Below, in pieces: positions 1 to 8,935 of a stretch of 36,396 nt of DNA. Under the pieces are notes generated by a model, which was given only the letters and a program-made list of their open reading frames with translations, had not been told where the DNA came from and did no database searches. Source of the stretch: an uncultured Bacteroidales bacterium (GTDB lineage Bacteria > Bacteroidota > Bacteroidia > Bacteroidales > UBA4417); the NCBI GenBank assembly GCA_903946925.1, contig CAJAXK010000090.1, positions 1-36,396 on the forward strand, read 5' to 3'. The first letter of the stretch is position 1. Every line of letters begins with the position of its first letter. Both the position numbers and the translations under genes were made by a program.

Positions 1-64
1 AAAAGTTACCGTTTCTACTTTTTTTGTTTGGTAGCACTAAAGTAGGTGATCTTTTTCAACCCTC

Positions 65-99
65 AAAACATTGTGTATATTATTTATACACAATGTTTT
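65..99. terminator. Perfect inverted repeat, probable bidirectional terminator
   Basis: Two 15-base arms (65-79 and 85-99) are exact reverse complements around a 5-base loop. The left arm begins with four A and the right arm ends with four T, so either strand would give a hairpin followed by a short U run. It lies about 50 bases past the stop of the minus-strand TonB receptor gene. The stem is AT-rich, so its strength is uncertain. Confidence 0.5.
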
Positions 100-149
100 A
101 GGTGGGTTTGTTAATAACTTCCTTGCGGATTTAAGGTTACAGTAAAAAT

Positions 150-2549
150 TTAAAGTTCTACTATTATCCCAACAGTTGGCAGTACTGTTCCTGATTCGCT
201 TTTCAAATATTTAAGGTCGTAACGGGCAGGGGTTCCTGGCAATACAATTGGCTGTCCATTGCTATCGCGCACCTGAAGAAGTTCATCTGGCTGTTCGGCT
301 TTAAAATTATACAGGTTTTGAATATCCAGATATACGTTTAACGACCATCTTTTAAAATAATACTCTTTATCAACCCTTAAATCAAGTTGATGGAAAACGC
401 TGAGCCGTTCGGTATTATAAAGATCATAATTGAGGTAACCTTGTCCTTTTGCATCCCAGGCTTCAACAAGCGATGAGCGGTCAAAGTCGTAAGGTGTGTA
501 AGGTGCTCCCCCAACAAACCTCCATTTCATCCCAATTTCCCAATTCCTTTTTAACGATACCAAACCTGTTAGGTTAAGTATGTGCCTATTATCCCAAGCA
601 GAAGGAATATATTCACCTTTCTTATCAATAAAAGAAGAGCGCACCCAAGTGTACGAAAGCGTTGCTTCGATTATTTTGGTGAGTTTTTCGCGAAAATACA
701 CTTCAGCTCCCCAAGCCCGTCCTTTAGAGGTTGGTATTACTGCTTCATCTCCAGCTACCCCGAAACTGGCACCTTTGCTGGCCAAAGAAACAGAATCGGT
801 AAGCGAGAAAGGATAATAGTTGTAAAACTTATAAAAACCTTCGATTGTAAATTTAGATTTTTCATTACGCCTGAAATCAATTCCGGCAACAAGGTGATCA
901 GCCTGTATGTACCGCAAACCGTTGCTTTTGTTTATAAGTTCACCGCTCGAAAGGCGATAACCCATTGTGGTATAGGCTGGCAGTTGATAGTACCTGCCAG
1001 TGTTAAAATTCAGTGTCAATTTTTGGGTAAGGGAATAGGATGCCGAAACCCGGGGCGAGAGTTGTTTAATGAGGTTCGACATATCGGATGAATAATTGTT
1101 GGCATCACTCCGAATCCCGAACGAAAGCATAAGTTTCTCAGCAAACAAGCCTTTACTTACTTGACCAAAGAAGTTCCACTTGATCAAATCTAAATCAGAA
1201 GTGTAATCTATTTGTGTTATTGTATCCTCACCAATAGGGATAAAAACCTGTTGCGAAGTTTCATTTTTATATTTAGCGTATTCAGCTCCAGCGCCATACG
1301 AAATTTTATACCCTTTGGTGCGCAGAACCTCTTCGTATCGTATTTTATTCTCGATTTCAAAAGAGGAATAATCCACTATCTTGTTTTCGGGTTTGCTTTC
1401 ATCATTATTCTTGTATTTATAAGCTTCGTTATAAAGCATATTACGACTTACTACCAAAGTACTGTATGAATTGTCGCGGTAATGGCGGTAATTTGCACCA
1501 ATTGCATAGTTCCATTGGTTGTTAACAGGCAAATAATCTAAAATATATTGTTGTTCTTCGGTTGGGTTTTCGAGACCTGTGTTGAGCACAAATTTGTCTA
1601 AAGCACCTATGCTGATAATACTCAGTTCGTTGTGAACATTAAATTTTGTTTTCACCTTTAAAGTATAATCCGTAAAAGTGGGCAGGAAAGGCAAACCAAT
1701 TGCGCTGAACAAGAATTGAAGGTAGGACCTGCGTACCGAAAAAAGCACATTTGTTTTGTCACTAATAGGCCCATTGAGGCTAAAAGCAGTTTCGCTGGCA
1801 CCAAGCGAAGCACGGTAAACCATACGGTCGGGATTTCCATCGATCAATTTCATATCAATAACCGAGCTTAAGGTGTTGCCACGGCTTGCAGGAAAAGAGC
1901 CTGAATAAAAATCTACATCCCGCAAAAAGTCGGTGTTTATAATCCCTGCAGGGCCACCTGATGCACCTTGCGTAGCGAAATGGTTAAGGTTTGGTATTTC
2001 TATGCCATCGAGCAAAAACCTGTTTTCGGAAGGGCCACCACCTCTAACAATTATATCGTTACGAAACGAAACTGATGAAGCCACTCCCGGCAACGATTGA
2101 ATTACTTTAGAAATATCGCGGTTGGAACCAGGGCTTTTTTCTATTTGGGCTATGCCAAGCGACTTTAACGAAACAGGGCTTTCTTCAACACGTTTGAATA
2201 CAGAAGCCGTAATTTCGACACCGCTTATTTGGACAGCTATCTCTTTCATTGCAATGTCTATAGAAGCGGTTTTGGCGTTGGTAATTAGGAATTCTTCCGT
2301 CATTACACGATCAAAACCCACAGATGAAGCTTCCAGTTTTACATAACCAGGTTTTAAGCCTGTAAAAGTAAATTGGCCATCCAAATCACTAACAGCACCA
2401 ATGGTTGAGCCGCTTATGATGATATTGGTAAAAGGTAGTGGATCGTTGTTTTTTATGTTAAAAACCCTTCCCTTTATGGATCCTGTTTGAGCCGATAAGC
2501 CCAAGGTTAAACAAACGAAAAAAGTTAAAAAGGATACTTTCAAGTTCAT
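150..2549 (-). CDS. TonB-dependent outer-membrane receptor
   Basis: Outer-membrane beta-barrel that imports a ligand using TonB energy. The protein has about 799 residues from the chosen start. A Sec signal peptide ends near LGLSAQ; a carboxypeptidase-regulatory-like domain follows (about residues 23-100, starting GSIKGRVF), then a plug domain (about 120-230, with VIQSLPGV, RGGGPSENRFLLDGIEIP and a segment ending ASRGNTLSSVIDMK) and a barrel to the C-terminus. The frame opens 30 bases further upstream at 2579, but the later ATG at 2547-2549 gives a normal signal peptide (MNLKVSFLTF) and is preferred. There is no SusD gene beside it, so it is not a typical SusC glycan transporter; the substrate cannot be told. 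It has its own promoter candidate and a hairpin downstream, suggesting a single-gene transcript. Confidence 0.93.
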   Translation of the reverse strand: MNLKVSFLTFFVCLTLGLSAQTGSIKGRVFNIKNNDPLPFTNIIISGSTIGAVSDLDGQFTFTGLKPGYVKLEASSVGFDRVMTEEFLITNAKTASIDIAMKEIAVQISGVEITASVFKRVEESPVSLKSLGIAQIEKSPGSNRDISKVIQSLPGVASSVSFRNDIIVRGGGPSENRFLLDGIEIPNLNHFATQGASGGPAGIINTDFLRDVDFYSGSFPASRGNTLSSVIDMKLIDGNPDRMVYRASLGASETAFSLNGPISDKTNVLFSVRRSYLQFLFSAIGLPFLPTFTDYTLKVKTKFNVHNELSIISIGALDKFVLNTGLENPTEEQQYILDYLPVNNQWNYAIGANYRHYRDNSYSTLVVSRNMLYNEAYKYKNNDESKPENKIVDYSSFEIENKIRYEEVLRTKGYKISYGAGAEYAKYKNETSQQVFIPIGEDTITQIDYTSDLDLIKWNFFGQVSKGLFAEKLMLSFGIRSDANNYSSDMSNLIKQLSPRVSASYSLTQKLTLNFNTGRYYQLPAYTTMGYRLSSGELINKSNGLRYIQADHLVAGIDFRRNEKSKFTIEGFYKFYNYYPFSLTDSVSLASKGASFGVAGDEAVIPTSKGRAWGAEVYFREKLTKIIEATLSYTWVRSSFIDKKGEYIPSAWDNRHILNLTGLVSLKRNWEIGMKWRFVGGAPYTPYDFDRSSLVEAWDAKGQGYLNYDLYNTERLSVFHQLDLRVDKEYYFKRWSLNVYLDIQNLYNFKAEQPDELLQVRDSNGQPIVLPGTPARYDLKYLKSESGTVLPTVGIIVEL

Positions 2550-2590
2550 GATGTATTGATTATGTTTAATAAAAACCATTAAAGTTTAGA

Positions 2591-2598
2591 CAAATATA
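2591..2598 (-). promoter_or_regulatory. Candidate -7 box of the TonB receptor gene
   Basis: On the minus strand this reads TATATTTG, an exact match to the Bacteroidota -7 consensus TAnnTTTG, 42 bases before the chosen ATG. A similar CATATTTG lies a little further upstream. No clear -33 TTG at ideal spacing was found. Confidence 0.4.
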
Positions 2599-2780
2599 AA
2601 CGCAGTTAAAACAAATATGTTTAAGCCAAAGCAGAAAAAAACGGAAAAAACATGTTTAAGGATTTAACCAGATTGTTGAAATTAACCATTTAGGGCTTGG
2701 CCTTACAGTCAGTATCAATGTTAATTTTGTACGCTGTGCAGAATCAAATCTTCAAACCTGATTTATTCACAAACTTTATA

Positions 2781-2870
2781 GAACACTGATAACGTTGATG
2801 TTACAGATTAACACTGATAAAGCCAAAAATCTGTTCAAATCCGTTGGATCTGTGTCATCCGTGTTCAATT
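2781..2870. repeat. Dispersed intergenic repeat of the ATCCGTGTT/ATCTGT type
   Basis: The stretch is made of variations on 'ATCTGT...ATCCGT...GTGTTC' (for example GGATCTGTGTCATCCGTG at 2845-2862), with 'ACACTGATAA' occurring twice at its left side. This wording recurs in intergenic DNA of many Bacteroidota genomes, from my recollection of the family. The rest of the 449-base gap (2550-2998) holds only the receptor promoter and no recognisable gene. Confidence 0.5.
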
Positions 2871-2998
2871 ACCACCAAGAGATGAAATATTCAGGCTAAA
2901 TAAAGTCGCAATATGATGTCCATTTTCAATATTCTGATTTGGTGGTACCTCTTTGCCTACAGAATTTTGAATTGATTTATGCTAAAAGAAACAATTTT

Positions 2999-3718
2999 TT
3001 ATTTTGCTGGTACAGCCCACATTTGAATATTCAGTTCTTTTGGAACACCTGGCTCAATTGTAAACGATGTAGGATTGGGGTTATAAATAGTTCCGTTGCC
3101 ATACCAGCCAAAATAATCGCCAACATTAACCGTGTTCCCAAAATCAATATCTTTCCACACATCAAGGTAATAAGTGCCCGAAGGAACATAATTGAACTTA
3201 AAACTAACAATAGAGCCAAAACCAGTGGTTTTAACAGTAGCAAAAGGGGTATGGCTTGCCCAGTTTTCTTTTGAAGTATAAATCCTCACTTTTGATTCGG
3301 ATAGGTCAAAACTGGAAGGTGCTGCAAAAACGGCTTTCCCCGATATTTGTGTTGCGGTATCATTAGCCAAAACCACCAAATTTACACTATCAACTGCCTG
3401 ATTTCCATCTTTATCAGTAACCAATATGTTGGTAGTATAAAAACCAGTTGTGTTTGGTGCAAGCCAGGTAACAGTGTCGCCAACACCAGAAATGGTACCA
3501 CCGTTGGTAGTGTAATAAATCACTAAATTTTCATCATCGGTATCGCTAATGTCCATTTGTATTGTGGCCGAGCCACCAACCACCACAGTATCGGGCAATA
3601 TCACTACAGAATCAATTACCGGAACGTAAGTAATTTTATCGTTACAGCCTGAAAGCAACGAAAGTATAACGGCTAAAACACTCGAAATTAAAATGGGTTT
3701 GTAAAGAAACGACTTCAT
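2999..3718 (-). CDS. Ig-like domain lipoprotein, function unknown
   Basis: Predicted cell-envelope lipoprotein of 239 residues. The N-terminus is a lipoprotein signal peptide with lipobox L22-S23-G24-C25, so Cys25 would be lipidated. Residues about 32-112 look like a PKD/Ig-like beta domain: evenly spaced beta-type stretches with DSVVILPDTVVVGGSATI, DTVTWLAPNTTG and ILVTDKDGNQAVDS. The second half (about 120-239) is another beta-rich region with YYLDVWKDIDFG near its end, resembling small carbohydrate-surface-binding or prealbumin-like folds, but I do not recognise the family. It is a lone minus-strand gene between miaA and the TonB receptor; a partnership with the receptor is possible but not shown. 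Confidence 0.8.
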   Translation of the reverse strand: MKSFLYKPILISSVLAVILSLLSGCNDKITYVPVIDSVVILPDTVVVGGSATIQMDISDTDDENLVIYYTTNGGTISGVGDTVTWLAPNTTGFYTTNILVTDKDGNQAVDSVNLVVLANDTATQISGKAVFAAPSSFDLSESKVRIYTSKENWASHTPFATVKTTGFGSIVSFKFNYVPSGTYYLDVWKDIDFGNTVNVGDYFGWYGNGTIYNPNPTSFTIEPGVPKELNIQMWAVPAK

Positions 3719-4004
3719 GATACTATGTTTTGACAGAAATCAATTGAAAAAATAAATTTCCGCTAAATTAACGCAAAAAGAAAGATGCCCGAACTTTTTG
3801 ATGAAAAATGGTGATTGCGAAACTGTTTTGTACAAAATATTTGATTTTGGCAGATGTTGAGGGAGTTAATGAATGTAATTGGGGTTTGGAAAAGCAGTAA
3901 CAAAATTGGAATAAACACAGTAGCAAATCCGGGTTTGGGGTTATTCAAATCATTTTTCAGGTTCGGTTTCTTCAGTTACTTATTTACGAATTGGAATCCA
4001 GAAA

Positions 4005-4029
4005 CAATTCACCTGAACTTCAGGAATTG
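4005..4029 (-). terminator. Hairpin immediately after the miaA stop
   Basis: CAATT and CCTGAA pair with TTCAGG and AATTG, giving 11 pairs with a 2-base bulge and a very tight loop, beginning 3 bases past the miaA stop codon. No strong U run follows, so terminator function is weakly supported. The rest of the 313-base gap 3719-4031 shows no gene that I would call; a 61-codon minus-strand frame there has no recognisable features. Confidence 0.3.
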
Positions 4030-4031
4030 AA

Positions 4032-4970
4032 TTATTGCCCAGCCCGACTTTCATGTTCAATTTGCTGCAATGCCTTTTGCAAATTGGTTTCCAGGCCATC
4101 TTCCCCTTCGAGCCAATTGATCATTATTCCGTTTTTTTCCATCCGCCTGAACCAGGTCATTTGCCTTTTTGCAAACTGATGGATGGCAGTGTTCAACAAA
4201 TCAAACATTTCGCCCTTGTTTAATTCGCCCAAAATCAGCATGGCAACATACTTATATTCAAGTCCGTACCATTTTATTTTTTCAGCACTGATTCCGCTAT
4301 CCAACAGATATTGAACCTCCTCAATCATCCCTTCGTCCAAACGTTGAACTAACCTTTCGGTAATTCGGCTGCGCACTGTTTTGCGATCGAAACGGATACC
4401 AAAAACAGGCGATTTTTGAACATCAATACCTATTTTTTTTCTATCATTTTCTTTTTTGTAAAGCTCAATTTCTATTGCCCTGATCAGGCGTTCCCGATCC
4501 AATGTATCGGTTGAATTATGTAGCTGCCGATGGGATGAAAGTTTCACAATTAGCTCATCATTTGATAATTGGGAAAGATCCTTTCGCAGCGAATCATTAT
4601 TTGGAACTTCCACCATCTGATAACCAGATAATACTGATTCGAGATACAATCCGGTGCCTCCGCACAATATGGGTATTTTACCTTTATTAGTTATGGCCGA
4701 ATAGGCACGGCAAAAATCAGTTTGGAACTGAAAAACACTATATTCAGTTCCAGGTTGAGCGATATCAATCAAATGCGTTGGTATTTGCTTACCATTTACC
4801 CAATATTCCTTCAGATCCTTTCCTGTTCCTATGTCCATACCCTTAAATACTTGACGGGAATCGGCACTTATAATTTCTGCATCCAAAATTGAAGCAAGAC
4901 GGGCTGAAAAAGTTGTTTTACCCACAGCAGTGGTGCCAAGCACTGTAATTAAAGGAATAGATAAATCCAT
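4032..4970 (-). CDS. miaA: tRNA dimethylallyltransferase (MiaA)
   Basis: Transfers a dimethylallyl group from DMAPP to N6 of adenosine-37 in tRNAs that read UNN codons, the first step of ms2i6A formation. The protein has 312 residues, normal for the family. The P-loop GTTAVGKT is at residues 12-19, and the family signature SADSRQVFKGMDIGTGK follows at 35-51 with catalytic Asp37. Other conserved MiaA pieces are PILCGGTGLYLESVLSG, ERLIRAIEIELYKK and GMIEEVQYLLDSG. The start ATG (4968-4970) places the P-loop at the usual distance. It faces away from dnaX across a 419-base gap that contains a heptamer repeat. Confidence 0.97.
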   Translation of the reverse strand: MDLSIPLITVLGTTAVGKTTFSARLASILDAEIISADSRQVFKGMDIGTGKDLKEYWVNGKQIPTHLIDIAQPGTEYSVFQFQTDFCRAYSAITNKGKIPILCGGTGLYLESVLSGYQMVEVPNNDSLRKDLSQLSNDELIVKLSSHRQLHNSTDTLDRERLIRAIEIELYKKENDRKKIGIDVQKSPVFGIRFDRKTVRSRITERLVQRLDEGMIEEVQYLLDSGISAEKIKWYGLEYKYVAMLILGELNKGEMFDLLNTAIHQFAKRQMTWFRRMEKNGIMINWLEGEDGLETNLQKALQQIEHESRAGQ

Positions 4971-5036
4971 TTTCAGGAGATTGATTGTATTGGTTTGTAT
5001 GCAAAGGTGCGAATATTTGGGAAACTTTTCTTTGTT

Positions 5037-5092
5037 GATTGCGGGTTGGGGATTGCGGATTGCGGATTGCGGATTTCAGATTTCAGATTGCG
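5037..5092. repeat. Heptamer tandem array, consensus GATTGCG (8 units)
   Basis: Eight consecutive 7-base units read GATTGCG, GGTTGGG, GATTGCG three times, GATTTCA twice, GATTGCG. The array lies between the divergent miaA and dnaX genes. A looser stretch with CCATTAAC, TCAATAAC and TAATAACC follows at 5101-5124. The remaining part of the gap 4971-5389 contains the dnaX promoter candidate; the 80-codon frame across it has no recognisable features. Confidence 0.85.
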
Positions 5093-5302
5093 GACAATAA
5101 CCATTAACTCAATAACTAATAACCATTTGCGGGTTGTGGATTTTTCTTAACCACCAAAACCTACCCAAAAGAAATCAGGTATTTTTTAAAGGCGGTTCTA
5201 TTTTTCCAGTTGTGGTTTCCCTGCATATTCTAAAAAGACATCGATCAAATTTTGCCCGAATCCTTTTTATTAACAAAACTATCCGGTTTAACCGAATTGT
5301 TA

Positions 5303-5310
5303 TACTTTTG
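5303..5310 (+). promoter_or_regulatory. Candidate -7 box upstream of dnaX
   Basis: TACTTTTG matches the TAnnTTTG consensus, 80 bases before the dnaX ATG. The -33 region is not clear. Confidence 0.3.
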
Positions 5311-5389
5311 ATTTTGGCTGATTTACCCTTAAAAAACAAGTTCCTTGCAAATCCAAAAAAAATTATAAAAAACTAACATACTGACAATT

Positions 5390-7204
5390 ATGGATAATTT
5401 TATTGTTTCGGCACGTAAATATCGTCCTGTAACTTTCGATACGGTTGTTGGGCAGATTTCGATAACCGGCACCTTAAAGAATGCAATCCGCAACAACCAA
5501 CTGGCTCAGGCATTCCTATTCTGTGGGCCTCGTGGCGTTGGCAAAACAACTTGCGCGCGTATTTTGGCCAAAACCATAAACTGCCTGAACCCAACGCCTG
5601 AAACTGAACCTTGCAACGAATGTTCGTCGTGCAAAGCCTTTACCGATTCGGCTTCTTTTAACATCCATGAGCTAGATGCCGCTTCAAACAACAGTGTGGA
5701 CGACATACGTAGCCTTGTGGAACAGGTTAGGATTCCGCCTCAAATGGGAAAGTATAAAGTGTATATAATTGATGAGGTTCACATGCTGTCGTCGCAGGCT
5801 TTTAATGCTTTTCTCAAGACCTTAGAGGAGCCGCCAGCCTACGCCAAGTTTATACTTGCCACAACCGAAAAACACAAAATAATCCCAACCATACTTTCGC
5901 GTTGCCAAATTTTTGATTTTAAGCGGATTACGGTTGATGATATTGCCCGACACCTTTCTTTTGTTGCCACAAGTGAAGGCGTAACGGCCGATTCGGATGC
6001 TTTGCACATTATTGCCCATAAGGCTGATGGCGCTTTGCGCGATGCCCTTTCGGTTTTCGATCAAATGGTGAACCTTGGCGACAGAAAAATCAGTCGGGAA
6101 TTGGTGCTCGAAAACTTAAACGTTTTAGATTATGAGTATTATTTCCGGATAATGGATCACATTAAAGATGGAAATTACCGGGAAACGCTTCTAATTGTTA
6201 ACGAAATTATCGAAAAAGGCTTTGACGGACAGCATTTTATAACAGGAATGGGTGAACATTTGCGTAACCTTTTGATGAGTTTTGATGCGTCAACTGTAAA
6301 ATTGATTGAAACAAGTGATGTTGTGCGTGCCAAATATGCCAATCAAGCCCGCACTGTTTCGTTGCAACTAATGATTGATGCACTCGATATTATAAATAAA
6401 TGCGACGTTACGTACCGAACATCGAATAACAAAAGACTCGCGCTTGAAGTTCCTTTAATTCAAATTTGCAGGTATAGCGGGCAAATGAATATGCCCACAG
6501 TAACCCAACCACCTGTTATTCAAACCACTGTTGCCGTTGAACCAAAACCAGTTCCTCCGCAACAAGTAGCAATTTCTACTCATGTTATAGCTGTTTCACA
6601 AAATACTTTGGCTGCACCACCTCCCGAAGTACCAAGCGTAGTAGCCGAAAATGCACCGGCACAAATTGCTGCGCCCCAATCGCCGCCAATAAAAGTTGCC
6701 GAAGCCGAACCTAAGCCCGAACATGAAGCACCAGTTCAATCGCATCATACTTCCAGCATATCTATTAAATCGATAACCCGGGCTGACCAATTGGCAAACT
6801 CGGTGAAAGCTGATGTGGTAAAAGATCGTAATAATAGTTTTTCGTTTGAGCAGATTGAAGCCTCGCTACTACGATTTGCCGAATTACGAAAAGCAGATTC
6901 TGCTTTGTTTTATTCAGCCCTTACCTCGTACAAAGCTGTTTTACAGCCCAATAACGTATTACAGCTTACAGTAGGAAATACTGTTTTGGAAAAGGAATTG
7001 CACGATAGGCGGAATATGCTGCTCGAATTCGTGCGGGAGGAAATGAAAAACGATTTCATAACCTTGCAAATACTTGTTTCAGATCAACCTTTGGAAACAA
7101 AAAAATACTTGAACGACCGCGATAAATTGGAAATAATGATAACCCAGAACCCAAATGTTGGCAAATTAAAAGATCAACTTAACCTGGAATTGGATTTGCA
7201 ATAG
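5390..7204 (+). CDS. dnaX: DNA polymerase III gamma/tau subunit
   Basis: Clamp-loader ATPase that loads the sliding clamp and ties together the replisome. 604 residues. N-terminus MDNFIVSARKYRP is typical for the phylum. Walker A GPRGVGKTT is at residues 46-54; the zinc-binding cysteines are C65, C75, C78 and C81, inserted after the P-loop as in the family. Walker B DEVHML and sensor-like ATTEKHKIIPTILSRC with the arginine finger follow. After about residue 365 there is a Pro/Ala/Val-rich linker (to about 470) and then a C-terminal domain (about 490-604), as in tau-type proteins. No obvious internal frameshift slip site for a short gamma form was noticed. A heptamer array begins 10 bases after the stop. 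Confidence 0.97.
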   Translation: MDNFIVSARKYRPVTFDTVVGQISITGTLKNAIRNNQLAQAFLFCGPRGVGKTTCARILAKTINCLNPTPETEPCNECSSCKAFTDSASFNIHELDAASNNSVDDIRSLVEQVRIPPQMGKYKVYIIDEVHMLSSQAFNAFLKTLEEPPAYAKFILATTEKHKIIPTILSRCQIFDFKRITVDDIARHLSFVATSEGVTADSDALHIIAHKADGALRDALSVFDQMVNLGDRKISRELVLENLNVLDYEYYFRIMDHIKDGNYRETLLIVNEIIEKGFDGQHFITGMGEHLRNLLMSFDASTVKLIETSDVVRAKYANQARTVSLQLMIDALDIINKCDVTYRTSNNKRLALEVPLIQICRYSGQMNMPTVTQPPVIQTTVAVEPKPVPPQQVAISTHVIAVSQNTLAAPPPEVPSVVAENAPAQIAAPQSPPIKVAEAEPKPEHEAPVQSHHTSSISIKSITRADQLANSVKADVVKDRNNSFSFEQIEASLLRFAELRKADSALFYSALTSYKAVLQPNNVLQLTVGNTVLEKELHDRRNMLLEFVREEMKNDFITLQILVSDQPLETKKYLNDRDKLEIMITQNPNVGKLKDQLNLELDLQ

Positions 7205-7213
7205 GTGGGGTGG

Positions 7214-7322
7214 TTGATTGTTAATGGTTAATGGAAAATGGTTAATAGTTGATGGTAAATGGAAAATGGTTGATAGAAAATGGCTCATAGGGGGGGAATA
7301 GTTGTTGGAAGATGGTTGTCGG
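7214..7322 (+). repeat. Heptamer tandem array, consensus TTAATGG/AAAATGG, after dnaX
   Basis: From 7214 to 7290 eleven units fit a strict period of 7: TTGATTG, TTAATGG twice, AAAATGG, TTAATAG, TTGATGG, TAAATGG, AAAATGG, TTGATAG, AAAATGG, CTCATAG. After a short G run the pattern resumes at 7302-7322 as TTGTTGG, AAGATGG, TTGTCGG. It fills nearly the whole gap between dnaX and the next gene. It is read in the dnaX sense strand as TTAATGG. Confidence 0.9.
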
Positions 7323-7385
7323 CCTATTAATACTGGGAAATGGTAGTTGGGAAATTGGGTAAAACAAATTTGTATCAATAGAGAA

Positions 7386-8336
7386 ATGACGATCAAACAT
7401 ACAAAAAAAAGAAAAGTGTATGCAATAGGTGAAACAGTGCTTGATTTGGTTTCGCCTGATGGGGTTATGTTTCGAGCAGTTCCCGGTGGTTCAATGTTGA
7501 ATGCCTCGGTTTCACTTGGCAGGATGGGGATTGATATTGAGTTTATCAGCGAATTTGGTGCTGATAAGGTTGGCGAGCAGGTTAGGGATTTCCTTTTAAA
7601 AAATTCAGTAAAAACCACTTACAGTGCCATACATTTAGCCCATAAAACATCCCTGGCATTAGCTTTTTTAGACAAGGATAAAAATGCATCCTACTCTTTT
7701 TATCTCGATGTACCGGAAGAAATGAAAACTACTGAAATTCCTGAATTTCAGAACGATGACATATTTTTGTTTGGTTCATTTTATGCGGTAAAGCCAAATA
7801 GAAGGGAATATTTGCTTAAAATCCTCAAAAAAGCCGTCGAAGCAAAATCAACAATTTATTACGACCTGAACATCCGAAAGGCACACTCCAACGAAATGGA
7901 TATTTTGATGCCTTCATTTTTAAACAATGTTGCGGTTTCCTCCATTGTTAAAGGTTCAGATGAGGATTTTTCTCATTTGTTTGGACTTAGCGACCCAAAA
8001 GAAATTTATGAAAAAGTAAGCCCTTATTGCAAAACAATGATCATCACCTGTGGGGCTAAACCCATGCATATTTTTACACCTGATTTTTGTAAATCATATA
8101 ATATCAAAACGATAGAACCAATATCCACAATTGGCGCTGGCGATAATTTTAATGCCGGTTTTATTTATGGTTTGGCAACCATGGCTTCCACCACAAAAAA
8201 CAACATTGATTTTTCAGCAGTTGAACTCGATAGGATTGTGGGTTGCGCACTGGCATTTGCAAGCGAAACCTGCCTATCGCCAGAGAACTACATAACAGGG
8301 GATTTTGAAACCGATTTTTGGAAGAAGTTTATTTAA
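7386..8336 (+). CDS. PfkB-family carbohydrate kinase (ribokinase/fructokinase-like)
   Basis: Phosphorylates a sugar or nucleoside with ATP; the substrate is not certain, fructose or a related sugar being a fair guess. About 316 residues from ATG 7386. N-terminal strand VYAIGETVLDLV, the substrate-side glycine pair in PGGSMLNASVSLGRMG, and the C-terminal PfkB signature STIGAGDNFNAGFIYG with the catalytic Asp of GAGD are all present. A longer frame begins at a TTG (7347) inside or just after the repeat array; the ATG of MTIKHTKKRK is far more likely. The acyltransferase gene begins 38 bases downstream, so the two may be co-transcribed. Confidence 0.9.
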   Translation: MTIKHTKKRKVYAIGETVLDLVSPDGVMFRAVPGGSMLNASVSLGRMGIDIEFISEFGADKVGEQVRDFLLKNSVKTTYSAIHLAHKTSLALAFLDKDKNASYSFYLDVPEEMKTTEIPEFQNDDIFLFGSFYAVKPNRREYLLKILKKAVEAKSTIYYDLNIRKAHSNEMDILMPSFLNNVAVSSIVKGSDEDFSHLFGLSDPKEIYEKVSPYCKTMIITCGAKPMHIFTPDFCKSYNIKTIEPISTIGAGDNFNAGFIYGLATMASTTKNNIDFSAVELDRIVGCALAFASETCLSPENYITGDFETDFWKKFI

Positions 8337-8374
8337 CCTTTCTTTGTAACCTTAATGACTCAAATCAATATACA

Positions 8375-8935
8375 ATGAAAAGAAATTTAGCTCAGTTTAT
8401 ACTGAAGTTTTTTGGTTGGAAAGTAATAATAAATATGCCCCCTGGTACCAAAAAATGTGTGGTTATGATGGCCCCACACACCAGCAACTGGGATTTTATA
8501 ATTGGCTGGTTTGGATATATGTCATTGGGCATAGACTCGAAGTATTTGGTAAAAAAAGAAGCATTTGTTTTTCCCTTTGCCGGATTTTTAAAGGCAGTTG
8601 GAGCTATACCGGTTGACCGTAAAGCAAGTACTAATATTGTGCTTCAAGTAGGCGAAATGTTTAACAACAGCGAAACGCTCTTTATTACAATAACCCCCGA
8701 AGGAACACGAAGCCTAAGCCAAAACTGGAAACGTGGTTTTTATTATATTGCCGAAAATGCAAAAGTCCCCATCGCTTTCGGGTTCCTCGATTATAAATTG
8801 AAAATAGGTGGTATCGGGGATACCCTCATGCCAACCGGTAATTATGATGAGGATTTAAAAAAGATTGAAGCCTTCTATTCGGACAAAACAGCGAAGTATC
8901 CTGAGAAATTTAACCTAAGCAGGGGGAAGGGTTGA
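8375..8935 (+). CDS. PlsC-like lysophospholipid acyltransferase
   Basis: Membrane-associated acyltransferase of the 1-acyl-glycerol-3-phosphate acyltransferase superfamily, 186 residues from ATG 8375. Block I is the HX4D motif in APHTSNWDF (His35), and block III is TPEGTRS. The size is short compared with PlsC (about 240) but normal for the compact Bacteroidota homologues. A longer frame from a TTG at 8318 would overlap the kinase stop region and is less likely. The exact acceptor (glycerolipid, ornithine lipid or other) is not shown. The stop codon TGA is inside the first unit of a heptamer array. Confidence 0.88.
   Translation: MKRNLAQFILKFFGWKVIINMPPGTKKCVVMMAPHTSNWDFIIGWFGYMSLGIDSKYLVKKEAFVFPFAGFLKAVGAIPVDRKASTNIVLQVGEMFNNSETLFITITPEGTRSLSQNWKRGFYYIAENAKVPIAFGFLDYKLKIGGIGDTLMPTGNYDEDLKKIEAFYSDKTAKYPEKFNLSRGKG

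Noticed and set aside
582-1091. 169-codon open frame on the plus strand
   Set aside because: It is antisense to the barrel region of the TonB receptor, has no recognisable motif, and the receptor reading is unambiguous.
3763-3948. 61-codon minus-strand frame upstream of the lipoprotein
   Set aside because: No signal peptide logic, motif or promoter; consistent with chance in a 313-base gap.
7347-7385. TTG start of the PfkB kinase
   Set aside because: It adds 13 residues with no homology-like content next to a repeat array; the ATG at 7386 precedes the normal first strand.
7166-7618. 150-codon minus-strand frame
   Set aside because: It is antisense to the heptamer array and the kinase start; the peptide reflects the heptamer repeat (for example LPSTINHFPLTINN).
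8318-8374. TTG start of the acyltransferase overlapping the kinase gene
   Set aside because: The extra residues (EEVYLTFLCN) look like an out-of-frame reading of the kinase end; ATG 8375 is preferred.
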